Shown in pieces: positions 1 to 6,676 of a stretch of 8,819 nucleotides of DNA; the first letter of the stretch is position 1; each line of letters begins with the position of its first letter. Origin of the DNA: Bacteroidota bacterium (GTDB lineage Bacteria; Bacteroidota; Bacteroidia; Bacteroidales; UBA1402); contig JAUZOU010000106.1 in the NCBI GenBank assembly GCA_030706285.1, positions 1-8,819 on the forward strand, given 5' to 3'. The position numbers and the translations under genes are program-made. Below the pieces are notes generated by a model. That model did no database searches. It was not told where the DNA came from and was given only the letters and a program-made list of their open reading frames with translations.

Positions 1-45
1 CTAAGGGACCAACAGGCCATTGAATCGGAGAAAAGGCTATATTAA
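1..45 (+). CDS. Possible 3' end of an upstream gene
   Basis: Frame 1 is open from the window edge and ends at TAA (43-45), giving LRDQQAIESEKRLY. The composition (Gln, Glu, Lys, Arg, Leu) is that of an ordinary hydrophilic C-terminal helix, and the sequence turns sharply A/T-rich right after the stop, as expected at a gene end. Fourteen codons are too few to name a family or prove coding. Frame 2 starts with a TAA at 2-4, so the upstream gene could instead end there. Confidence 0.3.
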   Translation, partial: LRDQQAIESEKRLY

Positions 46-215
46 TCTATTTAGCATTAATTAAACTTTTCTTACACAATATCGTCTTATTCATGCGTTT
101 TTAGTTAGTAAAACCAATGAAAAACATATTTTTTAATTGAATTTTCGCTTTATGGCTGAAACGATGTATCTTTTTTCACATTTTTTTGTACTTTTACCAC
201 AAATTAACATTTAAA
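46..215. other. A/T-rich intergenic region with near-consensus promoter boxes
   Basis: This spacer is very A/T-rich and has no credible ORF. Two one-mismatch versions of the Bacteroidetes -7 box TAnnTTTG lie close to the following lipoprotein gene: TATCTTTT at 167-174 and TACTTTTA at 189-196. Neither has a convincing TTG 19-21 bp upstream. Either could be the promoter of the gene starting at 216. I see no strong hairpin plus T-tract terminator for the upstream gene. Confidence 0.3.
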
Positions 216-887
216 ATGATCAAAAAGATCCATGCATTGATAATGATCTGCTTCTGTCTGTTAGTAGCCGGCTGCTCCTCGACTGACAGGCAACATGTCA
301 TTGTGCATGGCGCCCTTAAGCATCTAGGCTGTTCAGAGCTTCATCTCAACTATTTCGACAAGGACCATAACATCTGTAACGATACGATTTTCTCTACCGG
401 TTCCGGTAAATTTGAGTTTAAGATTGATGCCACGGAAGAAGTATCTCCTATCACGATCTATTTTCAGGACTTCAAATGCTGGACAACGCTGTTTGCACAA
501 GCAGGGGATGACATCCAGATTTCAGGCGATATCGAGTTGGTCGATTTGCTGACAATCAAGGGAGGAATAGTTAACAACGACCTGACGCGCTTTAAACAGG
601 ATATCAAACCACTTTATGTGGAACGTCAGGAAATTATAAACGGGAAATATCAGAATGGTGGAGAAAGTATTGAAGTCCGGCTGGCGGAAATAGACCTTGC
701 TCTTAAACGCAAGGCAAAACAATTCATTGCCGAAAATCCATTTTCTGTAGCCAGCGTCGTGCTTATCCAGGACTTTTTTTATCAGGACTATGATCCTACA
801 ACCAGTGAATTAATTGAGTTGCTGAAAGGTGACGCTCAAAAAAGTCACCTGACCGCTAAACTTAAAGAAGGCATGGCTTCTTGGTGA
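216..887 (+). CDS. DUF4369-type lipoprotein lacking the thioredoxin domain
   Basis: A predicted 223-residue envelope lipoprotein. Residues 1-19 form a lipoprotein signal peptide (KK, a hydrophobic stretch, lipobox LVAG) and Cys20 is the predicted lipidation site. Residues of about 27-115 look like the beta-rich DUF4369 domain: an HGALKHLG start, a D-T-I-F-S segment followed by GKFEFKI, and AQAGDDIQISGD. Residues of about 120-215 resemble the helical linker that normally precedes an AhpC/TSA-thioredoxin domain in Bacteroidetes thiol-disulfide oxidoreductases (AENPFSVASVVLIQDFF). The chain stops at the point where the thioredoxin fold would begin, and no CxxC is present. Cys39, Cys54 and Cys88 remain in the mature part. 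I chose ATG 216 over TTG 186 because it begins the signal peptide and the TTG lies inside a promoter-like box. yifB follows after 59 bp and may be cotranscribed. The family call is from pattern memory and the function is unknown. Confidence 0.8.
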   Translation: MIKKIHALIMICFCLLVAGCSSTDRQHVIVHGALKHLGCSELHLNYFDKDHNICNDTIFSTGSGKFEFKIDATEEVSPITIYFQDFKCWTTLFAQAGDDIQISGDIELVDLLTIKGGIVNNDLTRFKQDIKPLYVERQEIINGKYQNGGESIEVRLAEIDLALKRKAKQFIAENPFSVASVVLIQDFFYQDYDPTTSELIELLKGDAQKSHLTAKLKEGMASW

Positions 888-946
888 AAGAGCGCTTTTA
901 TTTTGCATTTTATTTATATTTTATTTACATTTACCAACAAAAAATC

Positions 947-2482
947 ATGTTGGTACAATTAACCAGTGCCGCCATTTTAGGCATTGACGCTTCACCTGTC
1001 AGCATTGAGGTATGCCTTTCCAGAGGCATCCGGTTTTCACTGGTAGGATTACCGGACAATGCCGTCCGCGAAAGTCATGAACGGATTGTTTCCGCCCTAC
1101 GTGTAAACGGAATGGACTTGCCACGCAATCAGATAACCATCAATATGGCTCCAGCCGATTTACGGAAAGAAGGGACATCTTACGACCTGCCGTTGGCTGT
1201 AGGCATTATGGCAGCCGGTGGATATGTTCCCGTTGAGGCACTGGAAGGCACCTTGTTTATCGGAGAACTTTCTCTTGACGGTTGTCTGCGCCCTGTACAC
1301 GGCATTCTGCCTGTTGCCGTCATGGCCAATAAATTGGGGTTAAAACGCATGGTTCTGCCGGCAGCCAATGCCCAGGAAGCATCCATTGTTGAAGGGCTTG
1401 ATGTCTATGGTATGGAAAACCTCGGTCAATTGAAAGGGTTCCTTACTGGCAAACAATCCGTTGAACCATTTAAGGACCAGACCGGCCACCATGTCCAACA
1501 GCAACGAAGCAATCCATTCGATTTTGCGGATGTCAAAGGACAAGAATTGGTTAAACGTGCCATTGAAGTAGCCTGCGCCGGAGGTCACAATATTATGCTG
1601 GTCGGTCCTCCGGGTGCAGGCAAGACCATGATGGCCAAATGCATCCCAGGTATTTTACCGCCAATGTCATTACAGGAATCGTTGGAAACCACCAAAATCC
1701 ATTCTGTCGCTGGCAAGATGGATACCTCCCTTTCACTCATTACGGAACGGCCTTATCGTTCTCCCCATCACAGCATCAGCGCCATCGCCCTTATTGGAGG
1801 AGGCAATAAGCCTCAGCCGGGAGAGATATCCCTGGCACACAACGGCGTTTTGTTTCTTGATGAATTGCCTGAATTTCAAAGACATGTCCTGGAAGTACTT
1901 CGACAACCGCTGGAAGATCGTACGATCAATGTTTCCCGTGCCCGGTACAACGTCAACTATCCGGCCGGATTCATGCTGGTTGCTTCCATGAACCCCTGCC
2001 CTTGCGGCTATTACAATGATCCGTCGAAGCAATGTGTCTGCGCACCCGGACAAGTTCAGAAATACCTTAACAAGATCTCAGGTCCGTTGCTTGACAGAAT
2101 TGACCTGCAGGTTGAAATTATGCCGGTTCCTTTTGAAAAACTAAGCGATACACAAACTGCGGAAAGCAGTGCCACCATCAGAGAACGCGTCAAACAAGCC
2201 AGAATGCGTCAGGAAGAACGTTTTAACCAACTGTCGAATATTTCCTGCAACGCCAGCATGTCAGCCAGTGAACTACGGGTGCATGCTCAACCAGACAAAA
2301 ACGGGATGCTGCTGTTAAAAAACGCCATGGAAAAGCTCCATCTGTCGGCCAGAGCCTACGAACGCATCTTAAAAGTATCCAGAACCATTGCCGATCTGGA
2401 CGAAAGTGACACCATCCAGACAGCGCACTTGGCAGAAGCCATCCAATACCGCATGTTTGACCGGGCTAAATGGGGAACCTGA
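947..2482 (+). CDS. yifB: YifB/ComM family Mg-chelatase-like AAA+ ATPase
   Basis: A 511-residue protein, the usual length for YifB/ComM. The N-terminal ChlI-like/Lon-protease-fold domain (about 1-170) shows the family landmarks LVGLPDNAVRESHERI, NMAPADLRKEG and DLPLAVGI. The AAA+ domain has Walker A GPPGAGKT (220-227) and Walker B VLFLDE (301-306). Next comes the family's cysteine cluster NPCPCGYY..QCVCAPG (Cys351, 353, 363, 365) and then LLDRIDL. The C-terminal Mg-chelatase domain (about 405-508) ends with LSARAYERILKVSRTIADL. Characterised ComM proteins in Vibrio cholerae and Acinetobacter are hexameric helicases that promote branch migration when incoming single-stranded DNA recombines with the chromosome during transformation. 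The role here is inferred from family. Start ATG 947 begins the conserved MLVQLTSAAILGID; upstream in-frame codons back to 881 are not family-like. The stop lies 2 bp from the stop of convergent aroK. Confidence 0.96.
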   Translation: MLVQLTSAAILGIDASPVSIEVCLSRGIRFSLVGLPDNAVRESHERIVSALRVNGMDLPRNQITINMAPADLRKEGTSYDLPLAVGIMAAGGYVPVEALEGTLFIGELSLDGCLRPVHGILPVAVMANKLGLKRMVLPAANAQEASIVEGLDVYGMENLGQLKGFLTGKQSVEPFKDQTGHHVQQQRSNPFDFADVKGQELVKRAIEVACAGGHNIMLVGPPGAGKTMMAKCIPGILPPMSLQESLETTKIHSVAGKMDTSLSLITERPYRSPHHSISAIALIGGGNKPQPGEISLAHNGVLFLDELPEFQRHVLEVLRQPLEDRTINVSRARYNVNYPAGFMLVASMNPCPCGYYNDPSKQCVCAPGQVQKYLNKISGPLLDRIDLQVEIMPVPFEKLSDTQTAESSATIRERVKQARMRQEERFNQLSNISCNASMSASELRVHAQPDKNGMLLLKNAMEKLHLSARAYERILKVSRTIADLDESDTIQTAHLAEAIQYRMFDRAKWGT

Positions 2483-2484
2483 AT

Positions 2485-3012
2485 TTATGACTCTTTCAAA
2501 GAAAGAAACCGGCTTAAAAGGTTGTCTGCCGTGATACCTTCGATATCTAACACATGATCTGCTTTCAGATAAAAAGGTTCCCGTTTTTCAAGCATTTGAT
2601 TGATAAAGTCTTCCATTTCCCCCTCTGTTTTTCCTTTCAGTAACGGACGCCCATCGGTCGCCCCATGGAGATTTTGAATCAGAACCTTGGCTGAGCCCTT
2701 TAAATAAACAGTTTCACCAGCAGTCTTCATAAAATCCATGTTGTCAAAAAAACAGGGAGCCCCACCTCCCGTTGAAATCAAGCAATGATCGTGCTTCGAA
2801 AGATCATGCAGAACGTCCCGTTCAATTTGTCGAAAGCCCTCTTCTCCAAGTTCGTTAAACAACGTTGCTATGCTTTTCCCAGTCGTAACTTCTATGGCTG
2901 AATCCATATCCAGAAATTTCAGATTCAGGGCTTCGGCCAACATTTTTCCAAACGTTGTTTTCCCTGAACCCATGAATCCGATCAGAAAAATAATGGTCGA
3001 TTTCTTGTTCAT
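2485..3012 (-). CDS. aroK: Shikimate kinase
   Basis: A 175-residue cytoplasmic enzyme that phosphorylates shikimate to shikimate 3-phosphate with ATP, the fifth step of the chorismate pathway for aromatic amino acids. It is full length for the family. Visible motifs in order: Walker A GFMGSGKT (12-19); LDMDSAIE with Asp35/Asp37 in the shikimate/Mg region; FRQIE with Arg61; GGG (82-84) of the shikimate-binding loop; GRPLL with Arg122 in the mobile lid; and KREPFY with Arg144 near the C-terminus. All catalytic positions I would expect are present. It stands alone on the - strand. A strong terminator separates it from the CoA-transferase gene upstream, so it probably has its own promoter. Its 3' end abuts yifB, leaving no room for a dedicated terminator between the stop codons. 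Confidence 0.97.
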   Translation of the reverse strand: MNKKSTIIFLIGFMGSGKTTFGKMLAEALNLKFLDMDSAIEVTTGKSIATLFNELGEEGFRQIERDVLHDLSKHDHCLISTGGGAPCFFDNMDFMKTAGETVYLKGSAKVLIQNLHGATDGRPLLKGKTEGEMEDFINQMLEKREPFYLKADHVLDIEGITADNLLSRFLSLKES

Positions 3013-3035
3013 GAGTGATAAATCAAATCAATCTG

Positions 3036-3043
3036 CAAGTTTA
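3036..3043 (-). promoter_or_regulatory. Weak candidate -7 box for aroK
   Basis: The - strand reads TAAACTTG, one mismatch from TAnnTTTG, 23 nt before the aroK ATG. No TTG is found at the expected -33 distance, where the sequence runs into the terminator hairpin. It is proposed only because aroK sits behind a terminator and must start transcription within about 50 bp. Confidence 0.25.
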
Positions 3044-3058
3044 TAAAAAAAGTTGAAA

Positions 3059-3095
3059 AAAAGAATGGCTGCCCTGATTGGACAGCCATTCTTTT
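3059..3095 (-). terminator. Intrinsic terminator of the CoA-transferase gene
   Basis: A perfect 13-bp inverted repeat (3059-3071 with 3083-3095) encloses an 11-nt loop. The core is AAGAATGGCTG/CAGCCATTCTT. Read on the - strand, the stem is followed by an uninterrupted T run, then CAAC and a second run of seven T, a classic Rho-independent terminator. It begins about 20 bp after the transferase stop codon. On the + strand the stem is followed only by TTTTG, so any activity against + strand readthrough from yifB would be weaker. Confidence 0.93.
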
Positions 3096-3115
3096 GTATT
3101 CGTTGATCATTGGGA

Positions 3116-4597
3116 TCAAAAAGTGGTGTTGTGCATATCACCGGATTTTATAAATTCGGTATGAAAAGCATGGCATTTATCCATGGTGTGAGGCATATGT
3201 CCACCTTTACTCAACTTCAGGTAATCCCATAACAATTGTTTGTAATCAGGATGAGCACAATTCTCAATAATGGTTTCTGCCCGTTGCATAGGTGTTTTGC
3301 AACGCAAATCCGCTACGCCGTATTCCGTAATCACAATCTTGACAGAATGTTCATTATGATCCTGATGTGAAACCATCGGCACAATCGTACTGATCTTGCC
3401 TTCCTTGGTAATAGAAGGACAGGTAAAGATGGATAAGTAGGCATTTCTGGTAAAATCACCCGAACCACCAATACCATTCATCATTTTTGTTCCAAGAATG
3501 TGCGTAGAGTTGATATTTCCGAAAATATCGGCTTCAATGGCTGTATTGATGGTAATCAAACCCAACCGGCGTGCTATTTCAGGGCTGTTTGAAATCTCAG
3601 ATGGTCTTAGCACCAGTTTGTCTTTGAAGAAATTCCAGTCTTTATAGATTTCCTGCAATTTATCAGGAGAGATGGTTAAGGAACAACCGCTGGCAAATTT
3701 AACTTCTCCTTTTTTCATGGATTCAATGACAGCGTCCTGAATAACCTCCGTGTACATGCTGAACGGTGGAATTTCCGGATTGGAACCCAAGGCACCAAGC
3801 ACCGCATTGGCCACATTTCCTACACCTGATTGCAACGGCAGGAAACTGGCAGGAATACGGCCAGCTTTCACTTCTGCAGCCAGAAAATCGGCCACGCGCC
3901 CTCCGATGGCCGTCGTTACTTCGTCCGCAGGTGTAAATCCACCTGCCGCATCGTGTTCACAAGTTTCAACGATGCCGACAACCTTTGACGGATCTATTTT
4001 CAAAACCGGACTGCCAATTCTATCTGACGGGCTATAAATAGGTATTTCGCGTCGATAAGGGGGATCAAGCGGTTGATAAATATCATGGAGCCCCTTGATA
4101 TAGGCGGGATGATTGGCATTCCGTTCAATAATGATTTTGTCAGCCAACTGAGCAATCGTCGGGGAAATACCGACACCACTGGTCAGCACGACTTCACCTT
4201 GTTCGTTGATGTCGCAAACCTCCAGAATGGCAACATTTATTTTTCCATAAAATCCGTAACGCAGTTCCTGAGCCAACGCCGACAAATGGATGTCTGCATA
4301 ATCAACTTTCCCTGCATTCAGACTATTGCGCAAATCTTTGTTTGACTGATAGGGCGTACGGAACTTTATTGCTCCGGCACGTGCCAACTCACCGTCCAAT
4401 GAATCACCGGTAGATGCTCCGGTAAACACTCCGATTTTAAACTCACGACCAGCATCGTGTTCTTTGATCGCTTTGGCTGCTATGGCTTTAGGCACCACTT
4501 TAGGTGCTCCGGCAGGAGTAAAGCCACTGAAGCCAACAAGGTCCCCATTCTTGACAAATGAGGCTGCTTCGTCAGCAGAGATGATACTATAAGACAT
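3116..4597 (-). CDS. Acetyl-CoA hydrolase/succinate:acetate CoA-transferase family enzyme
   Basis: A 493-residue cytoplasmic enzyme of the class I CoA-transferase family. The likely reaction is CoA exchange between succinyl-CoA and acetate (or acetyl-CoA and succinate), linking acetate and succinate metabolism in fermenting Bacteroidetes; members have also been called acetyl-CoA hydrolases. Family marks are the N-terminal VGFSGFTPAGAPK (21-33), the CoA-loop GVGNVANAV (258-266), MYTEVIQD with Glu284 matching the glutamate that forms the glutamyl-CoA thioester in characterised succinyl-CoA:acetate CoA-transferases, NGIGGSGDFTRNAYLSIF (374-391), and ITEYGVADLR (423-432). Cys433 follows where I would expect glycine (LRGKSP); this is minor. 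ATG 4597 is preferred over TTG 4627 because the TTG lies inside the promoter -7 box. The gene is monocistronic by appearance, with its own promoter and terminator. Substrate preference cannot be read from the sequence. Confidence 0.93.
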   Translation of the reverse strand: MSYSIISADEAASFVKNGDLVGFSGFTPAGAPKVVPKAIAAKAIKEHDAGREFKIGVFTGASTGDSLDGELARAGAIKFRTPYQSNKDLRNSLNAGKVDYADIHLSALAQELRYGFYGKINVAILEVCDINEQGEVVLTSGVGISPTIAQLADKIIIERNANHPAYIKGLHDIYQPLDPPYRREIPIYSPSDRIGSPVLKIDPSKVVGIVETCEHDAAGGFTPADEVTTAIGGRVADFLAAEVKAGRIPASFLPLQSGVGNVANAVLGALGSNPEIPPFSMYTEVIQDAVIESMKKGEVKFASGCSLTISPDKLQEIYKDWNFFKDKLVLRPSEISNSPEIARRLGLITINTAIEADIFGNINSTHILGTKMMNGIGGSGDFTRNAYLSIFTCPSITKEGKISTIVPMVSHQDHNEHSVKIVITEYGVADLRCKTPMQRAETIIENCAHPDYKQLLWDYLKLSKGGHMPHTMDKCHAFHTEFIKSGDMHNTTF

Positions 4598-4624
4598 ATG
4601 CGTTACAATTTTGAAAAAGCGACG

Positions 4625-4632
4625 CAAAAGTA
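4625..4632 (-). promoter_or_regulatory. Bacteroidetes -7 promoter element of the CoA-transferase gene
   Basis: The - strand reads TACTTTTG, a perfect TAnnTTTG match, ending 27 nt before the ATG at 4597 and implying a leader of about 20 nt. No clear TTG is present 19-21 bp upstream, so the -33 element is weak and activation may be needed. The box overlaps the alternative TTG start at 4627 and thus argues against that start. Confidence 0.65.
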
Positions 4633-4658
4633 CGAATAAACGCCAGCATGACGTACAT

Positions 4659-4670
4659 AAACGATCGTTT
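4659..4670. promoter_or_regulatory. 12-bp perfect palindrome upstream of the CoA-transferase promoter
   Basis: AAACGATCGTTT is a perfect palindrome. Its centre lies about 45 bp upstream of the start site implied by the -7 box at 4625-4632, a usual position for an activator dimer. It is also 14 bp past the stop codon of the preceding gene and is followed on the + strand by a T run, so a weak terminator-like role cannot be excluded. With no loop bases it would make a poor hairpin. The operator role is inference. Confidence 0.35.
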
Positions 4671-4683
4671 TTTTAAAAGAAAA

Positions 4684-5238
4684 TCAGAACTTTGTACGCA
4701 TGATTTCTCCGTAGATGATGGCCTTTTTCAGATTTTCCGGATCAGCAAGATCTTCGGCAGGATTCAAATCGCCCTCCTGAACCAGCTCAGAGGTAGTTTC
4801 CACCGGATGCACCGGATGTCTGGATTCAAATCCTTCCTTTTCAGAAATTATTTCCAATGATTGTTCAGGACGGTTGAATGTTTCAAGAGAAACCACCGGA
4901 CGACGGTAATCCTCTGGAATTGGGTTGGCATGACGATAAGGCTCATGATTTGTACGCGTCTCCGGCAAACGCCCATTTCCGGGAACCTGAGTCATCCCCT
5001 CTTTGGCCGGTTGCTGCGGAACCGCCGGCTGGGGATTTTTAGGAATGTATTCATCCTCATCCCCCATCCCCATGGCGTCTTTCATCACTTCCTTCAACCA
5101 TTTACCGGAAGGCTCTTCAGGCTTACCGGACAGCTCTTTCCTGTCAGATGACTGTTCCTTTTTTTTGGAAGCCTTAACCACCGACCCGATGGCTGAAAGT
5201 GCCAGAATGCCGTAAAAAAACCAATCACCGGGATCCAT
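4684..5238 (-). CDS. Bitopic membrane protein with disordered tail, unknown function
   Basis: A 184-residue protein I cannot name. Residues of about 5-21 (WFFYGILALSAIGSVV) form one membrane segment, followed at once by the basic KASKKK. By the positive-inside rule the short N-terminus is outside and the rest is in the cytoplasm. Residues of about 28-160 are rich in Pro, Glu, Lys and Asn and look disordered. The chain ends in a distinct segment, DPENLKKAIIYGEIMRTKF, which from memory resembles a C-terminal KAVIYSEIL-type motif in small Bacteroidales proteins of unknown function. Start ATG 5238 is chosen because the longer TTG start (5256) overlaps the promoter box at 5254-5261. It lies 59 bp downstream of the hydrolase gene on the same strand and 86 bp upstream of the CoA-transferase gene, each with separate promoter signals. 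Confidence 0.75.
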   Translation of the reverse strand: MDPGDWFFYGILALSAIGSVVKASKKKEQSSDRKELSGKPEEPSGKWLKEVMKDAMGMGDEDEYIPKNPQPAVPQQPAKEGMTQVPGNGRLPETRTNHEPYRHANPIPEDYRRPVVSLETFNRPEQSLEIISEKEGFESRHPVHPVETTSELVQEGDLNPAEDLADPENLKKAIIYGEIMRTKF

Positions 5239-5253
5239 ATCGCTAATTTTTCT

Positions 5254-5285
5254 CAAAAATACCGAAACCCTTCCGTATAACCAAA
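5254..5285 (-). promoter_or_regulatory. Full Bacteroidetes promoter for the bitopic protein gene
   Basis: On the - strand TTTG (5282-5285) is followed by exactly 20 bp and then TATTTTTG (5254-5261), matching the Bacteroidetes -33/-7 consensus TTTG-N19-21-TAnnTTTG at every defined position. The -7 box ends 15 nt before the ATG, so the leader would be only about 10 nt, too short for a normal Shine-Dalgarno region. It lies in the spacer downstream of the hydrolase gene. Confidence 0.8.
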
Positions 5286-5297
5286 CATTCGAATCGA

Positions 5298-6446
5298 TTA
5301 TAAGAGAAACGCAGCCGCATGCCTGAAAACAGAAAGAAAGCTTTCGTTCAGCACGGTTTCATCCACATGTCCATCGGTTGGAAACGGCATCTCATGGGTA
5401 TATTTGTAGGGAAAATCCATTACCTGAAACCGCTCTCCAGCCAGTTGGCTACCCATGCAGGCTTCAACGCCGCTATAGGGCATGACGTTATCCTGTACCA
5501 GCGAGATCCCCGCAATCCGGTTTTTTTGCGACAGGAAAAAGGCTTCCCGTTTTTCCCGGTATTCCTCCGGCAAGATCATCGCATTGAAAGCATCCAGCAA
5601 GTTGTCTTCAATCAGGCGTCCACTTGAAATCCACCGTCTGACGCGTCCCAGCCATTCGTCGCAATAATAGCTGAACAGTTTGTCATAGGCTGGTTTATCC
5701 ATAATACAACGTGATTCGCCAGCCATTCCCCTAAAAATAGAGCCACCGCAAAAGACAAACAATTTGGACGAATCGAATAAATGATCGGGATTTGCCATAA
5801 GCAATATTTCAGCCAAAAAGGAACCGATGGAATAAGCAAAAATATCGACCGACGCGTTCGATTCAAATAAGGGATGTTCTCCCGCCTTGATCTGATGCAT
5901 CAGTTTTGTAATGTCAGCGACCGTTTGACGACCGGCATTGTAAAACCGCGACGGGTCCTCACTGATCCGTTCACTCAACGCAGCATTGACGAAGCTCAAC
6001 GACCTGGCATTGCCGTTTTCTGCCTTTCGCTTGTCAACCAGGTCACGCATCTTTCGAGGATCGCTCCAAATGGAAGGTGACCGGTTTATATGATAGGCGA
6101 TCGGAAACAGGACAACGGGCTTCCCGGTATGAACTGCCAGATATTCGGCCCAGCAAAGGTATTTGTCCCAATGGCGTTCGTTCAATCCATGAAGCATCAA
6201 AATACAGGCTCCAGATTTTAAACAATTCTTTGGAATGAATACCGGATAACTGAATCGGTGGTTCTCCTGAATGGTTGGATCATACAGCAAACTGACGGCC
6301 TTGTTTTCAATCATCGGCAAGACGGGAGCCGATTCAAACTCATAATTCCGAATATTGATCGTTGTATCATTCACTGGTTGGTTTCTATTAAAAGAAAATT
6401 GTTGCAGTAATTCTTTCTGCCTGCGTAAAAAATCCAGAAAATGCAT
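5298..6446 (-). CDS. Alpha/beta-hydrolase fold protein, possibly DUF6051 family
   Basis: A 382-residue protein without a signal peptide or membrane segments, so probably cytoplasmic. An alpha/beta-hydrolase layout is visible: CILMLHGLNERHW (81-93) matches the strand plus HG oxyanion-hole loop; DIFAYSIGSFLAEIL (201-215) matches the nucleophile elbow with Ser206 in a-x-S-x-G form (Ala204 replaces the first Gly); VQDNVMPYSG (317-326) supplies a plausible acid, Asp319; and His351 (YTHEMP) or His360 (DGHVD) could complete a triad. The large insert at about 120-200 and the cap at 235-310 are unlike common esterases. From memory it fits the Bacteroidetes family DUF6051, whose substrate is unknown to me. 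The ATG at 6446 is the only sensible start. The next gene on the strand has its own promoter, so this gene may be transcribed alone. Confidence 0.82.
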   Translation of the reverse strand: MHFLDFLRRQKELLQQFSFNRNQPVNDTTINIRNYEFESAPVLPMIENKAVSLLYDPTIQENHRFSYPVFIPKNCLKSGACILMLHGLNERHWDKYLCWAEYLAVHTGKPVVLFPIAYHINRSPSIWSDPRKMRDLVDKRKAENGNARSLSFVNAALSERISEDPSRFYNAGRQTVADITKLMHQIKAGEHPLFESNASVDIFAYSIGSFLAEILLMANPDHLFDSSKLFVFCGGSIFRGMAGESRCIMDKPAYDKLFSYYCDEWLGRVRRWISSGRLIEDNLLDAFNAMILPEEYREKREAFFLSQKNRIAGISLVQDNVMPYSGVEACMGSQLAGERFQVMDFPYKYTHEMPFPTDGHVDETVLNESFLSVFRHAAAFLL

Positions 6447-6470
6447 CTTGCTTAGCTTAATTAATTGGTT

Positions 6471-6490
6471 TCGATTTTAAATCGATTTTA
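6471..6490. repeat. Tandem 9-bp direct repeat, possible operator
   Basis: TCGATTTTA occurs at 6471-6479 and again at 6482-6490, an 11-bp period that puts both copies on one face of the helix. They lie 25-44 bp before the hydrolase ATG, just downstream of its candidate -7 box, where a repressor site would fit. Low sequence complexity means chance cannot be excluded. No binding protein is assigned. Confidence 0.35.
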
Positions 6491-6627
6491 TACAAAAGAA
6501 CGGCTCAAAACAGAAAAGTGAAAATGAAAGGGCCTTTTACCGTAAACAAGGGGGGCAAAACCTGATATGGTGGGATGAAAATGAACTATACGGGGTAAAG
6601 CTTTCGAAAAAAAAGAATCGAATAGGA

Positions 6628-6659
6628 ATTGGTAATGCAGACAAAATCAGCTACTTTTG
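6628..6659 (+). promoter_or_regulatory. Bacteroidetes promoter for lytTR-miaB
   Basis: ATTG (6628-6631), a 20-bp spacer and TACTTTTG (6652-6659) match the Bacteroidetes -33/-7 consensus, with a perfect -7 box and TTG in the -33. Transcription should start near 6664-6667, giving a leader of about 60 nt before ATG 6726. The box overlaps the alternative upstream start at 6657, which argues for the downstream ATG. Confidence 0.78.
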
Positions 6660-6676
6660 CATTTAATGTGTGGTAG

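Noticed and set aside
97..114. Short GTTTT/AAAAC inverted repeat as a terminator of the upstream gene
   Set aside because: The stem is 5 A/T-rich base pairs with an 8-nt loop and no T run, so it is too weak to support.
881..946. Upstream extension of YifB (22 more residues)
   Set aside because: The added residues are aromatic-rich translation of an A/T-rich spacer and precede the conserved MLVQLTSAAILGID start.
885..946. A frameshifted thioredoxin domain after the DUF4369 lipoprotein
   Set aside because: Only 59 bp of A/T-rich spacer separate the stop from yifB; no CxxC or thioredoxin-like sequence occurs in any frame.
1733..2053. 106-codon open frame on the - strand inside yifB
   Set aside because: It lies fully antisense to the conserved AAA+ core of yifB, has no family resemblance or promoter, and is explained by the codon pattern of the + strand gene.
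3750..4345. + strand open frames of 95 and 90 codons opposite the CoA-transferase gene
   Set aside because: The - strand product is unmistakable through this stretch; the + frames show odd low-complexity composition and no promoter.
6524..6565. 13-codon ORF (MKGPFTVNKGGKT) in the divergent spacer
   Set aside because: There is no ribosome binding site or promoter at the right distance, and the length is within chance expectation.
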